NCBI RefSeq assembly: GCF_019145355.1
Contig: NZ_JAHSTY010000001.1
Span: 1,798,001 to 1,862,000 of the forward strand
Length of the DNA: 64,000 bases
Origin: Pseudomonas azadiae
Lineage (GTDB): Bacteria; Pseudomonadota; Gammaproteobacteria; Pseudomonadales; Pseudomonadaceae
Direction of reading: 5' to 3'
Positions 46,132-54,960 of this stretch are shown in pieces. The notes under the pieces were generated by a model, which was given only the letters and a program-made list of their open reading frames with translations, had not been told where the DNA came from and searched no databases. Position 1 is the stretch's first letter, and each line of letters opens with the position of its first letter. The translations under genes and the position numbers were made by a program.

Positions 46132-49100
46132 ATGAGCACACCAACCAACCCTCCTGCCTCGCCCACGCTTGCGCAGATCAAGGCACATTTGCTCGAAATT
46201 CATCCGCAGTTATTCAAACCGGCAAGCCCCGCCTCTGTTGTATTGCCGGCCGAGCGAACCGCGCTGGAGCGCATTAATGGCACGCTGGCCAGGATCAATG
46301 AAACGTTTCTGACCCAGGCGCGCAGGCTCTATCAGGATCTGGACAGCACCGACCTCAGCCAGACGCAGGGTCAGCAACTGCTCTCACGGCTGAAAACCCA
46401 GCTGAACAAGGATTTGCAGACGCTGGACGAAACCAGCACCGTCGAGCGCCAGGCGCGCAAGACCTATTTAACCTTCGACGCCGGCATCACCGCACTTGAA
46501 ACAGAAACGCGGCTGAATGTCCGCGATTACCTGCTCACCCCCGCGCATCAAAAAATGCTGGAAGATTGCTCTCGTGGCCCGGCCTTTCGGCCAGGCCAAT
46601 ACGCACTCACGTTCAGCTATCAGGACCAGACCGTCACCTTCGCCGGCGCCTTCGTGCTGACGCGCGAGTCCAGCCCCAAGGTGATCGACCTCACGTCGCG
46701 AGAGGAGGTGGGTGCCGTGTTGCTGTTCACCCCGTCCCGCGGCCTGGAAGCGTTCGACACCTTGGCCGACCTCGACCAGGCGCTGCACTCGATGATGACG
46801 TTGCCCGCAGGGAGGAAAGAGATCGCTGCGCACCTGCCTGTGCGCTATCAACATATGGACGTCGCCGACATATGGCCGCTCGAACTGCAGCTTATCGAAG
46901 GCGAGCCCCTGTTCGACCACGTTTATCAGGCCCTGCTCGACAAACGCAGCCTGGACATCGATCTGGCCTTAGGCACCGAAGCCCCCGACGCCGCCGTCCT
47001 CAAGACACAGCTCGATAACGCCGTGAAAGCCGCCCTGCCCGACTTGAGCCCGCGCCTGGAGTTCAGGGCCCAGCAACTGCTGGAACACGACTTGTACGCC
47101 AGCCTGCCTGACTGGTACCGAACGGCGAGTACAGACCGGCGCGCAACGCTGGCCGAGCATCTGAAGGCTTACAACGAAGCCCGCCGGGACTTTCTCAACG
47201 TGTTCGGGCCCGCCGCGACACCCGCCGCATTGGCGCGCCAGCAATGGGCCGAGCATCTGGCCAATGAACTGGATATCCATGACCTGGACCCGGACCTGTT
47301 GCACCTGACCACCCGGCGCACTGTGCCCCTGGTCGGCACCTACGAGCACAAACGCACGCTGGTTGACCTGGCCTTGCGAGGCCTGCACACCGGCGACGAA
47401 TTGCCGGGTTCGACCTTCCTGCAACACACCACGCTGACCTACAACGATGCGCCACTGACCGCGCAGCATGCCGAGCTTACTCCACAAACCGTACTGACCC
47501 TGCTGCAGGACCTGCAGCCGCGCGTGGAATTCGCGCTCACCCAAAAGCCCATGCTGGGCGATCCGCACCTCAAGCAGGCGGCGCGCGCATTTTTTGATCA
47601 ACGCTTGGTTGCACTGGCCTATATCGCCAGCCTGCGGGGTGATCTCACAGCAGCCGATCATCAACTGTTCGAGCAACTGCGCGCCAACACGCACATGCAC
47701 CTGCGCGCGCAAACCGTGCTGTTGCACGGCGCGCAGCTCAAGGACCTGTGGGTGCTGCGTGAGGAGACACCGCAGGGCCAGGTCAAGCGCATGCTGCTGT
47801 GCACACCCGACGCGCCGAAGGCCGTGCACTTTATCGGCTTCGCCAGCGAGCGGGAATGCCAGACGCACATTATCGGCTGGCTGGATGAAAAGAGCCGGTC
47901 GGACGGATGCACGATGTGCGATTACGTGCTGGGGCAAGTCCCCCTGCGCTTCCAACCCAGCCTGCAAAACTTTGTGCAACACCTTGGTCTTAAACCCGAT
48001 GCCCAGGAGCATCTGGAAGTTACGTTTGGCAAAGCCTGCACTTACTCCGACTGCCTGGACGCGACCGTCACCCACCGGCTATCGATGCTGCTGGACGATT
48101 ACCAGCACGGCTCTCCCGACTGGTACCGTGCCGCCTCGACCACCGACCGCGCACGCTTGGCGAAGCTGGCTGACGATGCTGTTGGCGCAGTGCAGATCTA
48201 CAGCGCCTGGCCGGATGCCGAGGCGAAATTTCCAGCGTTCAAATCGTACTTGCATGAAAAGGCCAAGCTTGCCCTGAATAAGCTTTTGGACCGCCGCCAA
48301 AATGATGTCGACCCGGACACCGTCTTCGCCTACTCGCCCAAACCCCTCGTCGGGCAGTCCGCACCGCCGATGTCCTACACCACGCTGTACCAGGACGGTT
48401 ACGAGGACGGCATCGGCTTTCTCACCGAGAAGTTTTCCGCTTCCGCCACCTTCCGCGGCCCGGATGACATCGACCTGAGCCAATTGACGCCTCAGAACGT
48501 CGCCCGCTCGGTAACAGGAACCTGGGTGGGCGAACGCTACATCGAAGACGTGCGCAAGCGTCTTCAAGCCGAAGACAGCCCAGGCTACGCCAAACGCCGC
48601 GACGCCACGTTGAAGATCCAGCAACTGCAGATGGAAAACGCCGCGCTGGAGTCGCGCTTGAAGGGCCATATCGCCAGCGCTGACCTGACCTGGCTGCAAA
48701 GCGCTATCGACAGCCTGGCCGACAGTAGCACCGCGACGCGCAATACCTACAAAGTGCACCGCCTGTTCATCAACGGCGACTGGATCATCGGTAACTACCT
48801 GTTCAGCCACGCCGACGAACCGGTGCTGCTCTACACCCCGAACGCCCCCGACGGCATCGCGTTCCGCGAGGCCAAACTGTTCAACTATCTGCTGAAAAAG
48901 GTCGAAGGCTTTCTCGCCTATTTGTGCAAGCGCGCGCCGCTCCAGTCCCAGAGCCGCATTACCCTGTTCCTGGAAGAGGCGCGCAAGGGCCTGCCCGAGG
49001 ACATCAATCGCACTACCCCAAGCCCGGCCCGACATGATCCTATCACCCGCGCCACACCGCTCACCGACCTGCGCCACGAGCTCTACAACATGGTTCTGCA

Positions 49101-51846
49101 ACGCAAGATCGATGACGTGCGCGCCACCACCGTCAGCCGTGCTCAGGTGATCAGCGCCATCCTCTGGACCTGCATCGAGTGGGTAACCGCCGTAGCGACC
49201 ATGCCGATGCCAAGCCTGAGCCTGACGTTGGGCGGCGCATTGGCATTCAAAGACGCAATGCTCGCACTCAATGCCTATCATCAGGGCGACACGGCAGGCG
49301 CCCTGAATCATTACCTCGGCTACCTGGCCAACATCGGCGGCGCGCTGCTGTTCGATTTTCGCCCGGCCCTGGCCAGCGCGACCAAAAAGTTGCGCCCGGT
49401 TATCAAGACCGGCGAGCAAGCCACGCAACGCGCCGTGGTGGAACAACTGGACAGCCTCGCGCCCGAGGCCATGCAACCGGTGCTGTACGATGGCCAAGCG
49501 TTATGGGCGCCCGAAACGCCCGATGCACTGGGCCGTTATCTGCTGTACCGAAAAGACCCGCTCACCGGCCAGTTGCATTCGACAGCGCGCCTGGCCAACC
49601 GGAATGTCGACGGTCAATGGGTACGCAGCGGCATGGCGGGTGGAGCCCCTAAATATGAACCGTTGAAGCCAGAGGATACTGCACTGGCGGCCTATGATAT
49701 GCCGCCCGATCAAGGCAAGAACTTCGGGGCCTTGCTCTATCCTGACTTCACAGCGCTGCAGCGGGACTGGGACGTCGACATCGCGGGGGCGGCCCGGCAC
49801 AACGCCTATATTCAATCGGCACCGTTGCGTGAGCTCTATGACGACCGCGTGCAAAAGCTGACAGGCGCTGCCGAGCAGTTTTTCAAGGCATTGCCGGCCC
49901 CAGCGCCTAAGACCGAACTCCCCGCACTGGCCACCGATACCTCCCACGCAGACCTGCTCAAAACCCTGTTCGGCCGCGACAAGCGCCTGATCATCGGCGC
50001 GCCCAATCGCGCCATTGCCAACAAACAGCTGTTGATCGAGCACATGCCCGATCTTGCGGCCCAGGGCCTCAAGCGCATCTACATCGAAAACCTGCCGCGG
50101 GATCTGTTCCATCGCAAGCTGAAGATCCTGGGCAATCAGCTTAAGGGAGATAAACCCTGGTCGCTGAAAATCCTCGAATATCATCTGGCTCAAGTCGACC
50201 AAGACCTGGGCTTGGCCAAAGATGCGCCCTTCACCTACCGTAAATTGCTGCTCGCAGCGCAGCGGCACAATGTGTTGATCGATGGATTGGACACTGCCGC
50301 CTCCTATCACATGGAACACGTGCTGGCCCTGGGTGAAGGCCCGCGTTTCGTGGCGCGCAGCAGCAAATTGCGTAACTTCTACTCCCACAAGGCGATCGAG
50401 CAAAACCTGGCCAACGATCCCGACGAAGGCTGGATCGCCCTGGTTGACTCCAATCGTCTGGGTACTTACGAGCAGATAAGGGGACTGGCGGATCTGCAGA
50501 ACGCGCCGTCGTTGCGCATCGAGGAGGTGGCGCCTGGGCAGCCGGTCGGGGTCTGGCCCGATACCACCACGGCCGCTCAATCCAAGGGGGATTATCGGTT
50601 GGCAGTCACCGCTGACAAGGCGGCAGCGCAAGCATCGGGCCCGTCGTCCGCGGCTGTTCCGACCTCGGTGACGCACTACGACGCGTTCGACATTCCACAG
50701 AATATACGTGAAGACATCACCTACATGGCAAGCTCACGCAAAGGGCTTGACAGGCATTATGGCTTCGCCAAACCGCATCATGCACAGGCCGACGCTATCT
50801 TCAGAAACGTACAGGCCCGATTGCGCGATAGCGCCAAATCGTTTTTCACCGACTTTAAGATGGCCCCTCGGTCGTCACTGGATACGCTGGCTTCGGCAGG
50901 CAGCGAGAAGGCGTTTATCGAGCAGCTGTTTAAACACAAAAACGGCCTGGTGATCGGCGAAGCCCATAGTGCGCAGTCGAGCAAAGCGTTCCTGATCGAC
51001 CATATGAAGGCACTTAAAAAACAAGGCGTGAAAACGCTCTATATGGAACATCTGCTGACGGATATGCACCAGGAGGCGTTGGATACGTTTTATGCCACGT
51101 CGAAGATGTCGCCCGCCTTGAAAAACTACCTCGCCACGCAGGATTACGGCCACATGCCTGGGTACAAAGGCCCGCATACCTATACGAAAGTGGTCAAGGT
51201 CGCCAACAAACAGGGCATACGCGTTCGCGCGCTCGACTGCACAGCCAGCTATCACGTCAAAGGCTTTGACGAAAAAGTACGCTACGAGATGTTCAGCTAC
51301 TTTGCCAACGAAGTGATCAAGGCCGATCAGGTGGCGACCGGCCCGCATAAATGGATCGCCTTCATGGGCAGCACGCACACCGATCTGCACCAGGGCGTCC
51401 CGGGGTTGGTCGATTTGCAGGATGCCGTGAGCCTTCATGTGCGCGACACCTTCCCTGCACAGGCCAGCCCGCTGAAGGTGGGCGGCTGGCAGTCGGCTAA
51501 GCGGGGGATTATGGGTGGCGAAGTGGCGCTGCGCAGCGACTTCGTGTTGAACGTCGGCATTCCTGGCTGGCGTGTAGCCGTTGATATCAACCCACCAACC
51601 CGCGCCAAGCTCAAACGCCCAGGCGAGTATTTCATCGAGCGCACCGGGGATGGTGAGGTCAACCTGGTGCACCGGTCACGTAGCCAGGAGATCGTCACCA
51701 CGCCGATCAGCATCGACGACAGCGGCCGATACCATATCGATCGCTGGGATGCCGTCAAAGGTAAGCGCTTCTACGATCTGGAAAAGATGCTTGATGCGCT
51801 CCAGCAACCGGATCCAGATGGGGCGGGCCTGACACGACTCACCTGA
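46132..51846 (+). CDS. Giant toxin-like protein, dermonecrotic/PMT-type membrane-targeting effector
   Basis: A 1904-residue protein without a Sec signal. Three repeats of about 345 residues make up the first half, each with an LL-x-TP motif (197-201, 555-559, 899-903); two of the junctions carry DWYR-x-AS (327-333, 663-669). A hydrophobic segment (about 1004-1085) may insert in a membrane. Two EreA/ChaN-like domains follow (about 1270-1480 and 1590-1790). The second keeps GEAH (1609-1612), EH (1639-1640) and GSTH (1746-1749); the first has GAPN, EN and DSNR instead. The fold and layout recall Pseudomonas toxins with a PMT-like C1-C2 region. The catalytic role is unknown. ATG 46132 is preferred to GTG 46126 from GGGGA spacing. 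No secretion or immunity gene is adjacent. Confidence 0.75.
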   Translation: MSTPTNPPASPTLAQIKAHLLEIHPQLFKPASPASVVLPAERTALERINGTLARINETFLTQARRLYQDLDSTDLSQTQGQQLLSRLKTQLNKDLQTLDETSTVERQARKTYLTFDAGITALETETRLNVRDYLLTPAHQKMLEDCSRGPAFRPGQYALTFSYQDQTVTFAGAFVLTRESSPKVIDLTSREEVGAVLLFTPSRGLEAFDTLADLDQALHSMMTLPAGRKEIAAHLPVRYQHMDVADIWPLELQLIEGEPLFDHVYQALLDKRSLDIDLALGTEAPDAAVLKTQLDNAVKAALPDLSPRLEFRAQQLLEHDLYASLPDWYRTASTDRRATLAEHLKAYNEARRDFLNVFGPAATPAALARQQWAEHLANELDIHDLDPDLLHLTTRRTVPLVGTYEHKRTLVDLALRGLHTGDELPGSTFLQHTTLTYNDAPLTAQHAELTPQTVLTLLQDLQPRVEFALTQKPMLGDPHLKQAARAFFDQRLVALAYIASLRGDLTAADHQLFEQLRANTHMHLRAQTVLLHGAQLKDLWVLREETPQGQVKRMLLCTPDAPKAVHFIGFASERECQTHIIGWLDEKSRSDGCTMCDYVLGQVPLRFQPSLQNFVQHLGLKPDAQEHLEVTFGKACTYSDCLDATVTHRLSMLLDDYQHGSPDWYRAASTTDRARLAKLADDAVGAVQIYSAWPDAEAKFPAFKSYLHEKAKLALNKLLDRRQNDVDPDTVFAYSPKPLVGQSAPPMSYTTLYQDGYEDGIGFLTEKFSASATFRGPDDIDLSQLTPQNVARSVTGTWVGERYIEDVRKRLQAEDSPGYAKRRDATLKIQQLQMENAALESRLKGHIASADLTWLQSAIDSLADSSTATRNTYKVHRLFINGDWIIGNYLFSHADEPVLLYTPNAPDGIAFREAKLFNYLLKKVEGFLAYLCKRAPLQSQSRITLFLEEARKGLPEDINRTTPSPARHDPITRATPLTDLRHELYNMVLQRKIDDVRATTVSRAQVISAILWTCIEWVTAVATMPMPSLSLTLGGALAFKDAMLALNAYHQGDTAGALNHYLGYLANIGGALLFDFRPALASATKKLRPVIKTGEQATQRAVVEQLDSLAPEAMQPVLYDGQALWAPETPDALGRYLLYRKDPLTGQLHSTARLANRNVDGQWVRSGMAGGAPKYEPLKPEDTALAAYDMPPDQGKNFGALLYPDFTALQRDWDVDIAGAARHNAYIQSAPLRELYDDRVQKLTGAAEQFFKALPAPAPKTELPALATDTSHADLLKTLFGRDKRLIIGAPNRAIANKQLLIEHMPDLAAQGLKRIYIENLPRDLFHRKLKILGNQLKGDKPWSLKILEYHLAQVDQDLGLAKDAPFTYRKLLLAAQRHNVLIDGLDTAASYHMEHVLALGEGPRFVARSSKLRNFYSHKAIEQNLANDPDEGWIALVDSNRLGTYEQIRGLADLQNAPSLRIEEVAPGQPVGVWPDTTTAAQSKGDYRLAVTADKAAAQASGPSSAAVPTSVTHYDAFDIPQNIREDITYMASSRKGLDRHYGFAKPHHAQADAIFRNVQARLRDSAKSFFTDFKMAPRSSLDTLASAGSEKAFIEQLFKHKNGLVIGEAHSAQSSKAFLIDHMKALKKQGVKTLYMEHLLTDMHQEALDTFYATSKMSPALKNYLATQDYGHMPGYKGPHTYTKVVKVANKQGIRVRALDCTASYHVKGFDEKVRYEMFSYFANEVIKADQVATGPHKWIAFMGSTHTDLHQGVPGLVDLQDAVSLHVRDTFPAQASPLKVGGWQSAKRGIMGGEVALRSDFVLNVGIPGWRVAVDINPPTRAKLKRPGEYFIERTGDGEVNLVHRSRSQEIVTTPISIDDSGRYHIDRWDAVKGKRFYDLEKMLDALQQPDPDGAGLTRLT

Positions 51847-51853
51847 CCGGTCC

Positions 51854-51882
51854 CCAGACCCCGCCAGGCCGGCGGGGTCTGG
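51854..51882. terminator. GC-rich hairpin after the toxin-like gene
   Basis: CCAGACCCCGCC-AGGCC-GGCGGGGTCTGG, nine bases after the TGA stop. There is no T-tract, so termination may be weak. Confidence 0.6.
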
Positions 51883-52014
51883 ACCCTAAGTGCGGCGCCG
51901 CGCAAAAAACCACTTCAGCTTCCCGCCCTGGCGCCGATACAGCCCTACACATCTTGGCTGGTTTCAAATAACAACACCTTCCAGCGGACAGACATCACTC
52001 TCAAGGAGCATTCG

Positions 52015-53934
52015 ATGAATAGCTGGTTTGGTAACATCAGCGTCAACCTCAAACTTGGCCTGGGCTTTGGCCTGGTGCTGGTTCTCACCTCGATTCTGGC
52101 CTTCACCGGCTGGACCAGCCTGGGCGGCCTGATCGACCGCAGCAACTGGATGAGCGACATCACCCAGCTCAATGCGTCCCTGACCAAGCTGCGCGTCGTG
52201 CGCCTGCAGTACATGCTGGCCAATGGCGACGAGGCCGTGGCGCAGAACGTCCAGACCAATCTGGACGTCTTTGCCGCCCAGCAACAGAAGCTGCTCGACA
52301 GCTTCAAGAGCCCGGAAAACCGCAAGCTGCTCACCGAGCAGAAAGCGATCATTACTGCCTACCAACAATCTTTGAACAAAATGCGCGAGGCCTACCGTAA
52401 CGGCAACGCCTCCCGCCAAGTGATGGGCGACAAAGCTGACATCGCCAATGCTCAGATCGAAGCGCTGGACGCCAGCGTGCAACAGATGCCTGACAGCCCG
52501 GAGCGCTTCACCCAGTACCAGGCGGTGACAAAAGCCAAGGGCGAGTTCCAGTTGGCCCGCTACGAAGTGCGCGGATACATCAACACGGTCAACGCAGAAA
52601 CCGAAGGCCGCGCCGCGGCACAGATCGACAACGCCATCAATGCGTTAAAAAGCCTTGGCGCCGTGTTTGGTGTCAGCCAGCAAAGCGCGCTTGGCGCCCT
52701 GGAAACCGCTTTGGGCGCGTACCGCACGGCTGTGCAGAACTACAAGGCAGCCAACGCCAACATCGTCGCCGCTCGCGCTGAAATGACCTCCCAAGGCGCT
52801 GATATCGTCACCATCAGCGACAAGCTCTACGAGATCCAGCTCACCCGTCGCGACGCTGAAAGCGCTCAGGCACGCAGCCTGCAACTGATCAGCACCCTGT
52901 TGGCCCTGTTGGTCGGTGTCATCGCCGCCTGGGTCATCACTCGCCAGATCACCCGTCCGCTGCAAGAAACCCTGGCGGTGGTTGAACGCATTGCTTCAGG
53001 CGATCTGAGCCACAACATCCAGGTCACCCGCCGCGACGAACTGGGCGTGCTGCAACAAGGCATCCAGCGCATGGGCACCACCTTGCGTGAGCTGATCAGC
53101 GGTATTCGTGACGGCGTGACCCAGATCGCCAGCGCCGCCGAAGAGTTGTCGGCCGTGACCGAGCAGACCAGCGCCGGCGTCAACAGCCAGAAGATCGAGA
53201 CCGATCAGGTCGCCACGGCCATGCACGAAATGACCGCCACCGTGCAAGAAGTGGCGCGCAACGCCGAACAGGCTTCACTGGCCGCCGCCGACGCCGATGG
53301 CCAAGCCCGCGCAGGCGACAAAGTGGTGGCTGAAGCCATCGCCCAAATCGAACGCCTGGCCGCTGAAGTGGCGCGCTCCACCGACGCCATGGCGCACCTG
53401 CAACAAGAGAGCAACAAGATCGGCAGCGTGATGGACGTGATCAAGGCCGTGGCCGAACAAACCAACCTGCTGGCGCTCAACGCGGCGATTGAAGCGGCGC
53501 GAGCCGGTGAAGCCGGCCGTGGGTTTGCCGTGGTGGCCGACGAAGTGCGGGGCCTGGCCCAGCGCACGCAGAAATCCACCGAAGAAATCGAAGGCCTGGT
53601 GGCCGGCTTGCAGAACGGCACCCAGCAAGTGGCCAACGTGATGAACAACAGCCGCAGCCTCACCGACAGCAGTGTCGAGCTGACGCGCAAGGCCGGTGTG
53701 TCGCTGGAAAACATCACACGTACCGTGTCGAATATCCAGTCGATGAACCAGCAGATCGCCGCCGCCGCCGAGCAGCAAAGCGCCGTAGCCGAAGAGATCA
53801 GCCGCAGCATTGTGAATGTGCGTGATGTGTCCGAGCAGACCGCCACGGCGAGTGACGAGACGGCCAAGTCGAGTGTGGAACTGGCGCGCCTGGGCAGCCA
53901 GTTGCAGCAGATGGTCAGTCATTTCCGGGTGTAA
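52015..53934 (+). CDS. Methyl-accepting chemotaxis protein, McpS-like (HBM domain)
   Basis: Chemoreceptor of 639 residues. TM1 is at about 12-34, a helical bimodular periplasmic sensor at about 45-285, TM2 at about 287-307, then HAMP and a signalling domain with the hairpin tip [20 protein letters not shown]. The N-terminus [20 protein letters not shown] and overall length match P. putida McpS, which senses TCA-cycle acids such as malate and succinate; the same ligands are inferred. AAGGAG precedes ATG 52015. No CheW-binding pentapeptide tail is present (ends HFRV). Confidence 0.93.
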   Translation: MNSWFGNISVNLKLGLGFGLVLVLTSILAFTGWTSLGGLIDRSNWMSDITQLNASLTKLRVVRLQYMLANGDEAVAQNVQTNLDVFAAQQQKLLDSFKSPENRKLLTEQKAIITAYQQSLNKMREAYRNGNASRQVMGDKADIANAQIEALDASVQQMPDSPERFTQYQAVTKAKGEFQLARYEVRGYINTVNAETEGRAAAQIDNAINALKSLGAVFGVSQQSALGALETALGAYRTAVQNYKAANANIVAARAEMTSQGADIVTISDKLYEIQLTRRDAESAQARSLQLISTLLALLVGVIAAWVITRQITRPLQETLAVVERIASGDLSHNIQVTRRDELGVLQQGIQRMGTTLRELISGIRDGVTQIASAAEELSAVTEQTSAGVNSQKIETDQVATAMHEMTATVQEVARNAEQASLAAADADGQARAGDKVVAEAIAQIERLAAEVARSTDAMAHLQQESNKIGSVMDVIKAVAEQTNLLALNAAIEAARAGEAGRGFAVVADEVRGLAQRTQKSTEEIEGLVAGLQNGTQQVANVMNNSRSLTDSSVELTRKAGVSLENITRTVSNIQSMNQQIAAAAEQQSAVAEEISRSIVNVRDVSEQTATASDETAKSSVELARLGSQLQQMVSHFRV

Positions 53935-53944
53935 GAAAGCAAAA

Positions 53945-53972
53945 AGCCGCCTCGGGATTAACCGAGGCGGCT
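53945..53972 (-). terminator. Minus-strand terminator
   Basis: AGCCGCCTCGG / CCGAGGCGGCT hairpin followed by TTTTT only on the minus strand. It lies just after the chemoreceptor gene but its T-tract serves transcripts coming from the right, from the unexplained segment. Confidence 0.8.
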
Positions 53973-53986
53973 CCACCTCTCAGACC

Positions 53987-54085
53987 TTAACGGTCATCGA
54001 AGCTGTCCCGCAGGAACTTCCATACGTGATAAGCACGCAGGCAGTTCACTACGAGGTTTCATGTATGTCGTGCAAACTTAGACAT
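53987..54085 (-). other. Mini-ORF with strong SD and same-frame continuation past UGA
   Basis: GGAGG (54093-54097) is spaced seven bases from ATG 54085, which encodes only MSKFARHT before TGA (54059-54061). The same frame then stays open for AYHVWKFLRDSFDDR and ends in TAA, 15 bp before a terminator. A 20-residue reading from GTG 54049 has no SD. Either the first peptide is a leader, a mutation split a small gene, or the match is chance. Selenocysteine use is not supported. Confidence 0.3.
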
Positions 54086-54151
54086 ACTCGGCCCTCCGTG
54101 AGTTGGGCCTTACCTCCAGCGCACTTACCGGAACACGTGAGCCTTCGGATG

Positions 54152-54171
54152 CACGTCAGTGCTCCTGTGAG
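54152..54171. repeat. 20-bp exact repeat, copy 1
   Basis: CACGTCAGTGCTCCTGTGAG is repeated exactly at 54462-54481. On the minus strand it reads as an AGGAG-N7-GTG initiation signal. Confidence 0.8.
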
Positions 54172-54338
54172 GCGGCTGGGTTTATGGTCCTCCCGCATGG
54201 ATCCGGCACGGGTTGCAAGCCCGTGGCGGTCGGTCCAAAAATGTGCGCGCGAACCCAACCAACCTGCATCACGACGAACGCAGAACGAGGGCGATATTAG
54301 CTCAGCCCCGGCTCCAAGATGTGACAGACAAAGGCCGA

Positions 54339-54401
54339 TTACTCCTTGAGTTGTTGCCATATCTTGCAGTCGTTACCAATAAGCTTCCGACGCTTTAGCA
54401 T
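54339..54401 (-). other. Mini-ORF of 20 codons
   Basis: ATG 54401 encodes MLKRRKLIGNDCKIWQQLKE and stops at 54339-54341. It begins three bases after the stop of the mini-ORF at 54405-54464, so coupling is possible. It is basic and aromatic. No independent Shine-Dalgarno is seen, and no homologue is known to me. Confidence 0.25.
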
Positions 54402-54404
54402 GTA

Positions 54405-54464
54405 CTACTCAATCATTTTAAGGTCTTGCATGAGCCCCCGAAGCAGCAGTAGTATTGCGCTCAC
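54405..54464 (-). other. Mini-ORF of 19 codons with SD in a hairpin loop
   Basis: GTG 54464 follows AGGAG with seven-base spacing and encodes MSAILLLLRGLMQDLKMIE, a short hydrophobic/amphipathic peptide. The AGGAG lies in the loop of a hairpin whose stem (GCGCTC...GAGCGC type, 54456-54486) holds the start codon. This is the second copy of the 20-bp repeat. Confidence 0.35.
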
Positions 54465-54481
54465 GTCAGTGCTCCTGTGAG
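54462..54481. repeat. 20-bp exact repeat, copy 2
   Basis: This is identical to 54152-54171, 310 bp away. It forms the arm and loop of the hairpin at 54456-54486. Confidence 0.8.
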
Positions 54482-54510
54482 AGCGCAACCCCAGCCGCAA
54501 ACTGGGGTTG

Positions 54511-54547
54511 CAATAAAAAACCGCCCTATCCGGGCGGTTTTTTATTG
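54511..54547. terminator. Strong bidirectional terminator
   Basis: CAATAAAAAACCGCCC-TAT-GGGCGGTTTTTTATTG type palindrome with T-tracts both ways, 15 bp past the VOC gene stop on the minus strand. A second hairpin GCAACCCCAG / CTGGGGTTGC (54485-54511) stands beside it on the left. Confidence 0.92.
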
Positions 54548-54561
54548 CCTGCGCTTTACCC

Positions 54562-54930
54562 TCAGCCCTCACCTTCCTCGACAAACACCACCCGATTCCC
54601 AAACGGATCCTTGATGCTCATCTCACGCGAGCCCCACGGCGTTGCTTCAACCTCCGGCTTGGCATAACGGTAATCTTTACCCAGCAATTGCTGCCGGTAC
54701 GCGTCCACGCCTGGCGCCTGGATCCGCACTGCCGCGCCCGGCGACGCATCGCCATGGTGCTCGGACAAATGCAGCACGCACTCACCCAACGACACCTGCA
54801 GATACAGCGGAAAATTGGCCTCGAACCGATGCTGCCAATCGACCTTGAACCCAAGGAAATCGACGTAGAATTCCAACGCTTTGGTCTCGTCGAAAATCCG
54901 CAGGATGGGGGTGACTTTTCCTAAGTGCAT
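54562..54930 (-). CDS. VOC (glyoxalase/bleomycin resistance) family protein
   Basis: Protein of 122 residues with two beta-alpha-beta-beta-beta units. It contains VTPILRIFDETKALEFYVDFLG (first half, shown in parts: VTPILRIFD, EFYVDFLG), and IKDPFGNRVVFVEE supplies the late metal-binding Glu. Members bind metals and may isomerise, dioxygenate or simply sequester compounds. It follows the D-aminoacylase gene by 30 bp on the same strand, so it is probably the last gene of that operon. GGAG precedes the ATG at 54930. The substrate is unknown. Confidence 0.85.
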   Translation of the reverse strand: MHLGKVTPILRIFDETKALEFYVDFLGFKVDWQHRFEANFPLYLQVSLGECVLHLSEHHGDASPGAAVRIQAPGVDAYRQQLLGKDYRYAKPEVEATPWGSREMSIKDPFGNRVVFVEEGEG

Positions 54931-54960
54931 GGCAACTGCTCCGTGTATGAGATGGCCCCA

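Noticed and set aside
54059..54061. UGA as a selenocysteine codon
   Set aside because: No stable hairpin with a bulged U and apical loop follows the UGA within the required distance, and the encoded peptide has no redox motif.
54200..54240. tRNA-like fold GGATCCGGCACGGGTTGCAA
   Set aside because: A short stem GCACGGGTTGCAAGCCCGTG-type is present, but no acceptor stem, D-arm or T-arm consensus can be built.
54049..54360. 103-codon minus-strand frame starting MATTQGVIGLCL
   Set aside because: It overlaps the mini-ORFs in another frame, has no Shine-Dalgarno and its second half is compositionally random; kept only as part of the unexplained segment.
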